Both the position numbers and the translations under genes were made by a program. Source: Megachile rotundata (Eukaryota; Arthropoda; Insecta; Hymenoptera; Megachilidae). Taken from it: a DNA stretch of 64,000 nt. How positions within the stretch are numbered: the first letter of the stretch is position 1; every line of letters starts with the position of its first letter. Under the pieces are notes generated by a model, which was not told the DNA's origin, searched no databases, and saw nothing but the letters and a program-made list of their open reading frames with translations. The stretch covers positions 1-64,000 of the forward strand of contig NW_027474185.1 in the NCBI RefSeq assembly GCF_050947335.1, given 5' to 3'. Positions 51,622 to 63,540 of this stretch are shown in pieces.

Positions 51622-54609
51622 ATATAGTAATTGTCGTTCTATCGCTCATGTAAGCACAATATGGCTAATAATATGAGTTAGATTGATAATAATAAGAGTA
51701 ATAAGTATAGTAATTGTCGTTCTATCGATCATATAAGCATAATATGGCTAATAATATGAGTTAGATTGATAATAATAAGTGTAATAAGTATAGTAATTGT
51801 CGTTCTATCGATCATAATTGCATAATGTGGTTAATAATATGAGTTAGATTGATAATAATAAGAGCAATGAGTATAGTAATTGTCGTTCTATCGATCATAT
51901 AAGCATAATATGGCTAATAATATGAGTTAGATTTATAATAATAAGAGTAATAAGTATAGTAATTGTCGTTCTATCGATAATATAAGCATAATATGGCTAA
52001 TAATATGAGTTAGATTTATAATAATAGGAGTAGTAAGTATAGTAATTGACGTTCTATCGGTCATATAACCATAATATGGCTAATAATATGAGTTAGATTG
52101 ATAATAGTGAGTGTAATAAGTATAGAAATTGTCGTTCTATCCATCATATCTGCATAATATGGTTAATAATGTGAGTTAGAATGATAATAGTGAGTGTAAT
52201 AAGTATAGTAATTGTCGTTCTATCGATCCTATAAGCATAATATGGCTAATAATATGAGTTAGGTTGATAATAATAGGAGTAGTAAGTATAGTAATTGACG
52301 TTCTATCGGTCATATAACCATAATATGGCTAATAATATGAGTTAGATTGATAATAGTGAGTGTAATAAGTATAGAAATTGTCGTTCTATCCATCATATCT
52401 GCATAATATGGTTAATAATATGAGTTAGATTGATAATAATAAGAGTAATGAGTATAGTAATTGTCGTACTATCGATCATATAAGCATAATATGGCTAATA
52501 ATATGAGTTAGATTTATAATAGTAAGAGTAATAAATATAGTAATTGTCGTTCTATCGATCATATAAGCACAATATGGCTAATAATATGAGTTAGATTGAT
52601 AATAATAAGAGTAATAAGTATAGTAATTGTCGTTCTATCGATCATATCTGCATAATATGGTTAATAATATGAGTTAGATTGATAATAATAAGAGTAATAA
52701 GTATAGTAATTGTCGTTATATCGATCATATAACCATAATATGGCTAATAGCATGAGTTAGATTGATAATAATAAGAGTAATAAGTATAGTAATTGTCGTT
52801 CTATCGATCATATCTGCATAATATGGTTAATAATATGAGTTAGATTGATAATAATAAGAGTAATAAGTATAGTAATTGTCGTTATATCGATCATATAACC
52901 ATAATATGGCTAATAGCATGAGTTAGATTGATAATAATAAGAGTAATGAGTATAGTAATTGTCGTTCTATCGATCATATCTGCATAATATGGTTAATAAT
53001 ATGAGTTAGATTGATTATAATAAGAGTAATAAGTATAGTAATTGTCGTTATATCGATCATATAACCGTAATATGGCTAATAGCATGAGTTAGATTGATAA
53101 TAATAAGAGTAATGAGTATAGTAATTGTCGTTCTATCGATCATATCTGCATAATATGGTCAATAATATGAGTTAGATTGATAATAGTGAGTGTAATAAAT
53201 ATAGTAATTGTCGTTCTATCGCTCATATAAGCACAATATGGCTAATAATATGAGTTAGATTGATAATAATAAGAGTAATAAGTATAGTAATTGTCGTTCT
53301 ATCGATCATATCTGCATAATATGGCTAATAATATGAGTTAGATTGATAACAGTGAGTATAATAAGTATAGTAATTGTCGTTCTATCGATCATATTAGCAT
53401 AATATGGTTAATAATATGAGTTAGATTGATAATAATAAGAGTAATAAGTATAGTGATTGTCGTTCTATCGCTCATGTAAGCACAATATGGCTAATAATAT
53501 GAGTTAGATTGATAATCATAAGAGTAATAAGTATAGTAATTGTCGTTCTATCGATCATATCTGCATAATATGGTTAATAATATGAGTTAGATTGATAATA
53601 GTAAGAGTAATAAGTATAGTAATTGTCGTTATATCGATCATATAACCATAATATGGCTAATAGCATGAGTTAGATTGATAACAATAAGAGTAATGGGTAT
53701 AGTAATTGTCGTTCTATCGATCATATCTGCATAATATGGTCAATAATATGAGTTAGATTGATAATAGTGAGTGTAATAAATATAGTAATTGTCGTTCTAT
53801 CGCTCATATAAGCACAATATGGCTAATAATATGAGTCAGATTGATAATAATAAGAGTAATAAGTATAGTAATTGTCGTTCTATCGATCATATCTGCATAA
53901 TATGGTTAATAATATGATTTAGATTGATAATAATAAGAGTAATAAGTATAGTAATTGTCGTTATATCGATCATATAAGCATAATATGGCTAATAGCATGA
54001 GTTAGATTGATAATAATAAGAGTAATGAGTATAGTAATTGTCGTTCTATCGATCATATAAGCATAATATGGCTAATAATATGAGTTAGATTTATAATAAT
54101 AGGAGTAGTAAGTATAGTAATTGACGTTCTATCGGTCATATAACCATAATATGGCTAATAATATGAGTTAGATTGATAACAGTGAGTATAATAAGAATAG
54201 TAATTGTCGTTCTATCGATCATATTAGCATAATATGGTTAATAATATGAGCTAGATTGATAATAATAAGAGTAATAAGTATAGTAATTGTCGTTCTGTCG
54301 ATCATATAAGCATAATATGGCTAATAATATGAGTTAGATTTATAATAATAAGAGTAATAAGTATAGTAATTGCCGTTCTATCGATAATATAAGCATAATA
54401 TGGTTAATAATATGAGTTAGGTAGATAATAATAAGAGTAATAAGTATAGTGATTGTCTTTCTATCGATCATATAAACATAATATGGCTAATAATATGAGT
54501 TAGGTTGATAATAATACGAGTAATAAGTATAGTAAATGTCGTGCTATCGATCAAATCTGCATAATATGGTTAATAATATGAGTTAAATTGATAATAGTGA
54601 GTGTAATAA
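51540..54609 (+). repeat. Block V HOR, subtype beta, copy 1 (37 monomers, 3070 bp)
   Basis: The copy starts with the 82-bp monomer. It carries GTGAGTTAGAATG at about 52170, CGATCCTATAAGC at 52224, ATAACCGTAATATGG at 53061 and GATTTAGATTG at about 53918. Compared with the next copy it has two extra monomers at about 52690-52905, an exact-looking repeat of an ATCTGC monomer and a GTTATATCG/ATAACC monomer (166 bp). Confidence 0.88.
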
Positions 54610-54691
54610 GTATAGTAATGTCGTTCTATCGATCATAATTGCATAATATGGATAATAATATGAGTTAGATTGATAATAGTGAGTGTAATAA
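54610..54691 (+). repeat. 82-bp monomer marking a block V unit start (3)
   Basis: It has the same deletion as the other unit-start monomers. The preceding monomer has ATCAAATCTGC at 54550, a substitution shared only with the monomers before 57514 and 60252. Confidence 0.95.
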
Positions 54692-57513
54692 ATATAGTAA
54701 TTGTCGTTCTATCGCTCATGTAAGCACAATATGGCTAATAATATGAGTTAGATTGATAATAATAAGAGTAATAAGTATAGTAATTATCGTTCTATCGATC
54801 ATATAAGCATAATATGGCTAATAATATGAGTTAGATTGATAATAATAAGTGTAATAAGTATAGTAATTGTCGTTCTATCGATCATAATTGCATAATGTGG
54901 TTAATAATATGAGTTAGATTGATAATAATAAGAGCAATGAGTATAGTAATTGTCGTTCTATCGATCATATAAGCATAATATGGCTAATAATATGAGTTAG
55001 ATTTATAATAATAAGAGTAATAAGTATAGTAATTGTCGTTCTATCGATAATATAAGCATAATATGGCTAATAATATGAGTTAGATTTATAATAATAGGAG
55101 TAGTAAGTATAGTAATTGACGTTCTATCGGTCATATAACCATAATATGGCTAATAATATGAGTTAGATTGATAATAGTGAGTGTAATAAGTATAGAAATT
55201 GTCGTTCTATCCATCATATCTGCATAATATGGTTAATAATGTGAGTTAGAATGATAATAGTGAGTGTAATAAGTATAGTAATTGTCGTTCTATCGATCCT
55301 ATAAGCATAATATGGCTAATAATATGAGTTAGGTTGATAATAATAGGAGTAGTAAGTATAGTAATTGACGTTCTATCGGTCATATAACCATAATATGGCT
55401 AATAATATGAGTTAGATTGATAATAGTGAGTGTAATAAGTATAGAAATTGTCGTTCTATCCATCATATCTGCATAATATGGTTAATAATATGAGTTAGAT
55501 TGATAATAATAAGAGTAATGAGTATAGTAATTGTCGTACTATCGATCATATAAGCATAATATGGCTAATAATATGAGTTAGATTTATAATAGTAAGAGTA
55601 ATAAATATAGTAATTGTCGTTCTATCGATCATATAAGCACAATATGGCTAATAATATGAGTTAGATTGATAATAATAAGAGTAATAAGTATAGTAATTGT
55701 CGTTCTATCGATCATATCTGCATAATATGGTTAATAATATGAGTTAGATTGATAATAATAAGAGTAATAAGTATAGTAATTGTCGTTATATCGATCATAT
55801 AACCATAATATGGCTAATAGCATGAGTTAGATTGATAATAATAAGAGTAATGAGTATAGTAATTGTCGTTCTATCGATCATATCTGCATAATATGGTTAA
55901 TAATATGAGTTAGATTGATTATAATAAGAGTAATAAGTATAGTAATTGTCGTTATATCGATCATATAACCGTAATATGGCTAATAGCACGAGTTAGATTG
56001 ATAATAATAAGAGTAATGAGTATAGTAATTGTCGTTCTATCGATCATATCTGCATAATATGGTCAATAATATGAGTTAGATTGATAATAGTGAGTGTAAT
56101 AAATATAGTAATTGTCGTTCTATCGCTCATATAAGCACAATATGGCTAATAATATGAGTTAGATTGATAATAATAAGAGTAATAAGTATAGTAATTGTCG
56201 TTCTATCGATCATATCTGCATAATATGGCTAATAATATGAGTTAGATTGATAACAGTGAGTATAATAAGTATAGTAATTGTCGTTCTATCGATCATATTA
56301 GCATAATATGGTTAATAATATGAGTTAGATTGATAATAATAAGAGTAATAAGTATAGTGATTGTCGTTCTATCGCTCATGTAAGCACAATATGGCTAATA
56401 ATATGAGTTAGATTGATAATCATAAGAGTAATAAGTATAGTAATTGTCGTTCTATCGATCATATCTGCATAATATGGTTAATAATATGAGTTAGATTGAT
56501 AATAGTAAGAGTAATAAGTATAGTAATTGTCGTTATATCGATCATATAACCATAATATGGCTAATAGCATGAGTTAGATTGATAACAATAAGAGTAATGG
56601 GTATAGTAATTGTCGTTCTATCGATCATATCTGCATAATATGGTCAATAATATGAGTTAGATTGATAATAGTGAGTGTAATAAATATAGTAATTGTCGTT
56701 CTATCGCTCATATAAGCACAATATGGCTAATAATATGAGTCAGATTGATAATAATAAGAGTAATAAGTATAGTAATTGTCGTTCTATCGATCATATCTGC
56801 ATAATATGGTTAATAATATGATTTAGATTGATAATAATAAGAGTAATAAGTATAGTAATTGTCGTTATATCGATCATATAAGCATAATATGGCTAATAGC
56901 ATGAGTTAGATTGATAATAATAAGAGTAATGAGTATAGTAATTGTCGTTCTATCGATCATATAAGCATAATATGGCTAATAATATGAGTTAGATTTATAA
57001 TAATAGGAGTAGTAAGTATAGTAATTGACGTTCTATCGGTCATATAACCATAATATGGCTAATAATATGAGTTAGATTGATAACAGTGAGTATAATAAGA
57101 ATAGTAATTGTCGTTCTATCGATCATATTAGCATAATATGGTTAATAATATGAGCTAGATTGATAATAATAAGAGTAATAAGTATAGTAATTGTCGTTCT
57201 GTCGATCATATAAGCATAATATGGCTAATAATATGAGTTAGATTTATAATAATAAGAGTAATAAGTATAGTAATTGCCGTTCTATCGATAATATAAGCAT
57301 AATATGGTTAATAATATGAGTTAGGTAGATAATAATAAGAGTAATAAGTATAGTGATTGTCTTTCTATCGTTCATATAAACATAATATGGCTAATAATAT
57401 GAGTTAGGTTGATAATAATACGAGTAATAAGTATAGTAAATGTCGTGCTATCGATCAAATCTGCATAATATGGTTAATAATATGAGTTAAATTGATAATA
57501 GTGAGTGTAATAA
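54610..57513 (+). repeat. Block V HOR, subtype beta, copy 2 (35 monomers, 2904 bp)
   Basis: I treat this as the standard unit: 34 monomers of 83 bp and one of 82 bp. Shared landmarks with the neighbouring copies are TAATTATCGTTC (about 54782), CGATCCTATAAGC (55294), ATAACCGTAATATGG (55965), GATTTAGATTG (about 56820) and ATCAAATCTGC (57454). A private change is GCACGAGTTAG at about 55986. Confidence 0.9.
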
Positions 57514-57595
57514 GTATAGTAATGTCGTTCTATCGATCATAATTGCATAATATGGATAATAATATGAGTTAGATTGATAATAGTGAGTGTAATAA
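57514..57595 (+). repeat. 82-bp monomer marking a block V unit start (4)
   Basis: It has the same single T loss, with the GAGTTAAATTG and ATCAAATCTGC context of the beta copies. Confidence 0.95.
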
Positions 57596-60251
57596 ATATA
57601 GTAATTGTCGTTCTATCGCTCATGTAAGCACAATATGGCTAATAATATGAGTTAGATTGATAATAATAAGAGTAATAAGTATAGTAATTATCGTTCTATC
57701 GATCATATAAGCATAATATGGCTAATAATATGAGTTAGATTTATAATAATAAGAGTAATAAGTATAGTAATTGTCGTTCTATCGATAATATAAGCATAAT
57801 ATGGCTAATAATATGAGTTAGATTTATAATAATAGGAGTAGTAAGTATAGTAATTGACGTTCTATCGGTCATATAACCATAATATGGCTAATAATATGAG
57901 TTAGATTGATAATAGTGAGTGTAATAAGTATAGAAATTGTCGTTCTATCCATCATATCTGCATAATATGGTTAATAATGTGAGTTAGAATGATAATAGTG
58001 AGTGTAATAAGTATAGTAATTGTCGTTCTATCGATCCTATAAGCATAATATGGCTAATAATATGAGTTAGGTTGATAATAATAGGAGTAGTAAGTATAGT
58101 AATTGACGTTCTATCGGTCATATAACCATAATATGGCTAATAATATGAGTTAGATTGATAATAGTGAGTGTAATAAGTATAGAAATTGTCGTTCTATCCA
58201 TCATATCTGCATAATATGGTTAATAATATGAGTTAGATTGATAATAATAAGAGTAATGAGTATAGTAATTGTCGTACTATCGATCATATAAGCATAATAT
58301 GGCTAATAATATGAGTTAGATTTATAATAGTAAGAGTAATAAATATAGTAATTGTCGTTCTATCGATCATATAAGCACAATATGGCTAATAATATGAGTT
58401 AGATTGATAATAATAAGAGTAATAAGTATAGTAATTGTCGTTCTATCGATCATATCTGCATAATATGGTTAATAATATGAGTTAGATTGATAATAATAAG
58501 AGTAATAAGTATAGTAATTGTCGTTATATCGATCATATAACCATAATATGGCTAATAGCATGAGTTAGATTGATAATAATAAGAGTAATGAGTATAGTAA
58601 TTGTCGTTCTATCGATCATATCTGCATAATATGGTTAATAATATGAGTTAGATTGATTATAATAAGAGTAATAAGTATAGTAATTGTCGTTATATCGATC
58701 ATATAACCGTAATATGGCTAATAGCATGAGTTAGATTGATAATAATAAGAGTAATGAGTATAGTAATTGTCGTTCTATCGATCATATCTGCATAATATGG
58801 TCAATAATATGAGTTAGATTGATAATAGTGAGTGTAATAAATATAGTAATTGTCGTTCTATCGCTCATATAAGCACAATATGGCTAATAATATGAGTTAG
58901 ATTGATAATAATAAGAGTAATAAGTATAGTAATTGTCGTTCTATCGATCATATCTGCATAATATGGCTAATAATATGAGTTAGATTGATAACAGTGAGTA
59001 TAATAAGTATAGTAATTGTCGTTCTATCGATCATATTAGCATAATATGGTTAATAATATGAGTTAGATTGATAATAATAAGAGTAATAAGTATAGTGATT
59101 GTCGTTCTATCGCTCATGTAAGCACAATATGGCTAATAATATGAGTTAGATTGATAATCATAAGAGTAATAAGTATAGTAATTGTCGTTCTATCGATCAT
59201 ATCTGCATAATATGGTTAATAATATGAGTTAGATTGATAATAGTAAGAGTAATAAGTATAGTAATTGTCGTTATATCGATCATATAACCATAATATGGCT
59301 AATAGCATGAGTTAGATTGATAACAATAAGAGTAATGGGTATAGTAATTGTCGTTCTATCGATCATATCTGCATAATATGGTCAATAATATGAGTTAGAT
59401 TGATAATAGTGAGTGTAATAAATATAGTAATTGTCGTTCTATCGCTCATATAAGCACAATATGGCTAATAATATGAGTCAGATTGATAATAATAAGAGTA
59501 ATAAGTATAGTAATTGTCGTTCTATCGATCATATCTGCATAATATGGTTAATAATATGATTTAGATTGATAATAATAAGAGTAATAAGTATAGTAATTGT
59601 CGTTATATCGATCATATAAGCATAATATGGCTAATAGCATGAGTTAGATTGATAATAATAAGAGTAATGAGTATAGTAATTGTCGTTCTATCGATCATAT
59701 AAGCATAATATGGCTAATAATATGAGTTAGATTTATAATAATAGGAGTAGTAAGTATAGTAATTGACGTTCTATCGGTCATATAACCATAATATGGCTAA
59801 TAATATGAGTTAGATTGATAACAGTGAGTATAATAAGAATAGTAATTGTCGTTCTATCGATCATATTAGCATAATATGGTTAATAATATGAGCTAGATTG
59901 ATAATAATAAGAGTAATAAGTATAGTAATTGTCGTTCTGTCGATCATATAAGCATAATATGGCTAATAATATGAGTTAGATTTATAATAATAAGAGTAAT
60001 AAGTATAGTAATTGCCGTTCTATCGATAATATAAGCATAATATGGTTAATAATATGAGTTAGGTAGATAATAATAAGAGTAATAAGTATAGTGATTGTCT
60101 TTCTATCGATCATATAAACATAATATGGCTAATAATATGAGTTAGGTTGATAATAATACGAGTAATAAGTATAGTAAATGTCGTGCTATCGATCAAATCT
60201 GCATAATATGGTTAATAATATGAGTTAAATTGATAATAGTGAGTGTAATAA
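57514..60251 (+). repeat. Block V HOR, subtype beta, copy 3 (33 monomers, 2738 bp)
   Basis: It equals copy 2 except for loss of two monomers at about 57735: the unit with TAATAAGTGTAATAAG and the following AATTGC/ATAATGTGG unit ending GAGCAATGAG are absent. The remaining landmarks lie 2738 bp after those of copy 2 (for example ATAACCG at 58703 against 55965). A private change, TATCGTTCATATAAAC, lies at about 57367 in the monomers leading into this copy. Confidence 0.9.
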
Positions 60252-60333
60252 GTATAGTAATGTCGTTCTATCGATCATAATTGCATAATATGGATAATAA
60301 TATGAGTTAGATTGATAATAGTGAGTGTAATAA
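60252..60333 (+). repeat. 82-bp monomer marking a block V unit start (5)
   Basis: It has the same single T loss. The context before it is beta-like (ATCAAATCTGC), so the beta-to-alpha switch lies downstream of this monomer. Confidence 0.95.
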
Positions 60334-62906
60334 ATATAGTAATTGTCGTTCTATCGCTCATGTAAGCACAATATGGCTAATAATATGAGTTAGATTGATA
60401 ATAATAAGAGTAATAAGTATAGTAATTATCGTTCTATCGATCATATAAGCATAATATGGCTAATAATATGAGTTAGATTGATAATAATAAGTGTAATAAG
60501 TATAGTAATTGTCGTTCTATCGATCATAATTGCATAATGTGGTTAATAATATGAGTTAGATTGATAATAATAAGAGCAATGAGTATAGTAATTGTCGTTC
60601 TATCGATCATATAAGCATAATATGGCTAATAATATGAGTTAGATTTATAATAATAAGAGTAATAAGTATAGTAATTGTCGTTCTATCGATAATATAAGCA
60701 TAATATGGCTAATAATATGAGTTAGATTTATAATAATAGGAGTAGTAAGTATAGTAATTGACGTTCTATCGGTCATATAACCATAATATGGCTAATAATA
60801 TGAGTTAGATTGATAATAGTGAGTGTAATAAGTATAGAAATTGTCGTTCTATCCATCATATCTGCATAATATGGTTAATAATGTGAGTTAGATTGATAAT
60901 AATAAGAGTAATGAGTATAGTAATTGTCGTACTATCGATCATATAAGCATAATATGGCTAATAATATGAGTTAGATTTATAATAGTAAGAGTAATAAGTA
61001 TAGTAATTGTCGTTCTATCGATCATATAAGCACAATATGGTTAATAATATGAGTTAGATTGATAATAATAAGAGTAATAAGTATAGTAATTGTCGTTATA
61101 TCGATCATATAAACATAATATGGCTAATAGCATGAGTTAGATTGATAATAATAAGAGTAATAAGTATAGTAATTGTCGTTCTATCGATCATAATTGCATA
61201 ATATGGTTAATAATATGAGTTAGAATGATAATAGTGAGTGTAATAAGTATAGTAATTGTCGTTCTATCGATCCTATAAGCATAATATGGCTAATAATATG
61301 AGTTAGGTTGATAATAATAGGAGTAGTAAGTATAGTAATTGACGTTCTATCGGTCATATAACCATAATATGGCTAATAATATGAGTTAGATTGATAATAG
61401 TGAGTGTAATAAGTATAGAAATTGTCGTTCTATCCATCATATCTGCATAATATGGTTAATAATATGAGTTAGATTGATAATAATAAGAGTAATGAGTATA
61501 GTAAGTGTCGTACTATCGATCATATAAGCATAATATGGCTAATAATATGAGTTAGATTTATAATAGTAAGAGTAATAAATATAGTAATTGTCGTTCTATC
61601 GATCATATAAGCACAATATGGCTAATAATATGAGTTAGATTGATAATAATAAGAGTAATGAGTATAGCAATTGTCGTTCTATCGATCATATCTGCATAAT
61701 ATGGTTAATAATATGAGTTAGATTGATTATAATAAGAGCAATGAGTATAGTAATTGTCGTTCTATCGATCATATAAGCATAATATGGCTAATAATATGAG
61801 TTAGATTTATAATAATAAGAGTAATAAGTATAGTAATTGTCGTTCTATGGATAATATAAGCATAATATGGCTAATAATATGAGTTAGGTAGATAATAATA
61901 AGAGTAATAAGTATAGTGATTGTCTTTCTATCGATCATATAAGCATAATATGGCTAATAATATGAGTTAGGTTGATAATAATACGAGTAATGAGTATAGT
62001 AATTGTCGTTCTATCGATCATATCTGCATAATATGGTTAATAATATGAGTTAGATTGATAATAATAAGAGTAATGAGTATAGTAATTGTCGTTATATCGA
62101 TCATATAACCATAATATGGCTAATAGCATGAGTTAGATTGATAACAATAAGAGTAATGGGTATAGTAATTGTCGTTCTATCGATCATATCTGCATAATAT
62201 GGTCAATAATATGAGTTAGATTGATAATAGTGAGTGTAATAAATATAGTAATTGTCGTTCTATCGCTCATATAAGCACAATATGGCTAATAATATGAGTC
62301 AGATTGATAATAATAAGAGTAATAAGTATAGTAATTGTCGTTCTATCGATCATATCTGCATAATATGGTTAATAATATGAGTTAGATTGATAATAATAAG
62401 AGTAATAAGTATAGTAATTGTCGTTATATCGATCATATAAGCATAATATGGCTAATAGCATGAGTTAGATTGATAATAATAAGAATAATGAGTATAGTAA
62501 TTGTCGTTCTATCGATCATATTAGCATAATATGGTTAATAATGTGAGCTAGATTGATAATAATAAGAGTAATAAGTATAGTAATTGTCGTTCTATCGATC
62601 ATATAAGCATAATATGGCTAATAATATGAGTTAGATTGATAATAGTAAGAGAAATAAGTATAGTAATTGTCGTTCTATCGATCATATTTGCATAATATGG
62701 TTAATAATATGAGTTAGATTGGTAATAATAAGAGTAATAAGTATAGTAATTGTCTTTCTATCGATCATATAAGCATAATATGGCTAATAATATGAGTTAG
62801 GTTGATAATAATACGAGTAATAAGTATAGTAAATGTCGTGCTATCGATCATATCTGCATAATATGGTTAATAATATGAGTTAGATTGATAATAGTGAGTG
62901 TAATAA
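60252..62906 (+). repeat. Block V HOR, subtype alpha, copy 2 (32 monomers)
   Basis: From about 60880 (GTGAGTTAGATTG followed by a CGTACTATCG monomer) the sequence follows the alpha copy at 48803 and not the beta copies. It also shares the TCTATGGATAATAT change (61846 against 50479). It lacks the 85-bp, 81-bp and extra 82-bp variants of alpha copy 1, so those arose after the two alpha copies separated. Private changes include TAAGTGTCGTAC (about 61504) and TAGCAATTG (about 61665). Confidence 0.85.
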
Positions 62907-63540
62907 GTATAGTAATGTCGTTCTATCGATCATAATTGCATAATATGGATAATAATATGAGTTAGATTGATAATAGTGAGTGTAATAAATATAGTAATTG
63001 TCGTTCTATCGCTCATGTAAGCACAATATGGCTAATAATATGAGTTAGATTGATAATAATAAGAGTAATAAGTATAGTAATTGTCGTTCTATCGATCATA
63101 TAAGCATAATATGGCTAATAATATGAGATGGATTGATAATAATAAGTGTAATAAGTATAGTAATTGTCGTTCTATCGATCATATCTGCATAATATGGTTA
63201 ATAATATGAGTTAGATTGATAATAATAAGAGTAATAAGTATAGTAATTGTCGTTATATCGATCATATAAGCATAATATGGCTAATAGCATGAGTTAGATT
63301 GATAATAATAAGAGTAATGAGTATAGTAATTGTCGTTCTATCGATCATATTAGCATAATATGGTTAATAATGTGAGCTAGATTGATAATAATAAGAGTAA
63401 TAAGTATAGTAATTGTCGTTCTATCGATCATATAAGCATAATATGGCTAATAATATGAGTTAGATTGATAATAGTAAGAGAAATAAGTATAGTAATTGTC
63501 GTTCTATCGATCATATTTGCATAATATGGTTAATAATATG
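62500..63540 (+). repeat. 10-monomer tandem duplication near the right edge
   Basis: GTGAGCTAG is at 62543 and 63372, 829 bp apart, which is 10 monomers minus the one base missing in the 82-bp monomer at 62907. The match extends back through ATCTGC and GTTATATCG/TAGCATG monomers (about 62350 and 63190). It ends near 63545, where GATAATCATAAG replaces GGTAATAATAAG. The monomer at the joint has a private GAGATGGATTG (about 63126). Confidence 0.83.
62907..62988 (+). repeat. 82-bp monomer marking a block V unit start (6)
   Basis: It has the same single T loss, but the preceding monomer is GAGTTAGATTG, not GAGTTAAATTG, as in the block II m5-m6 context. Confidence 0.95.
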
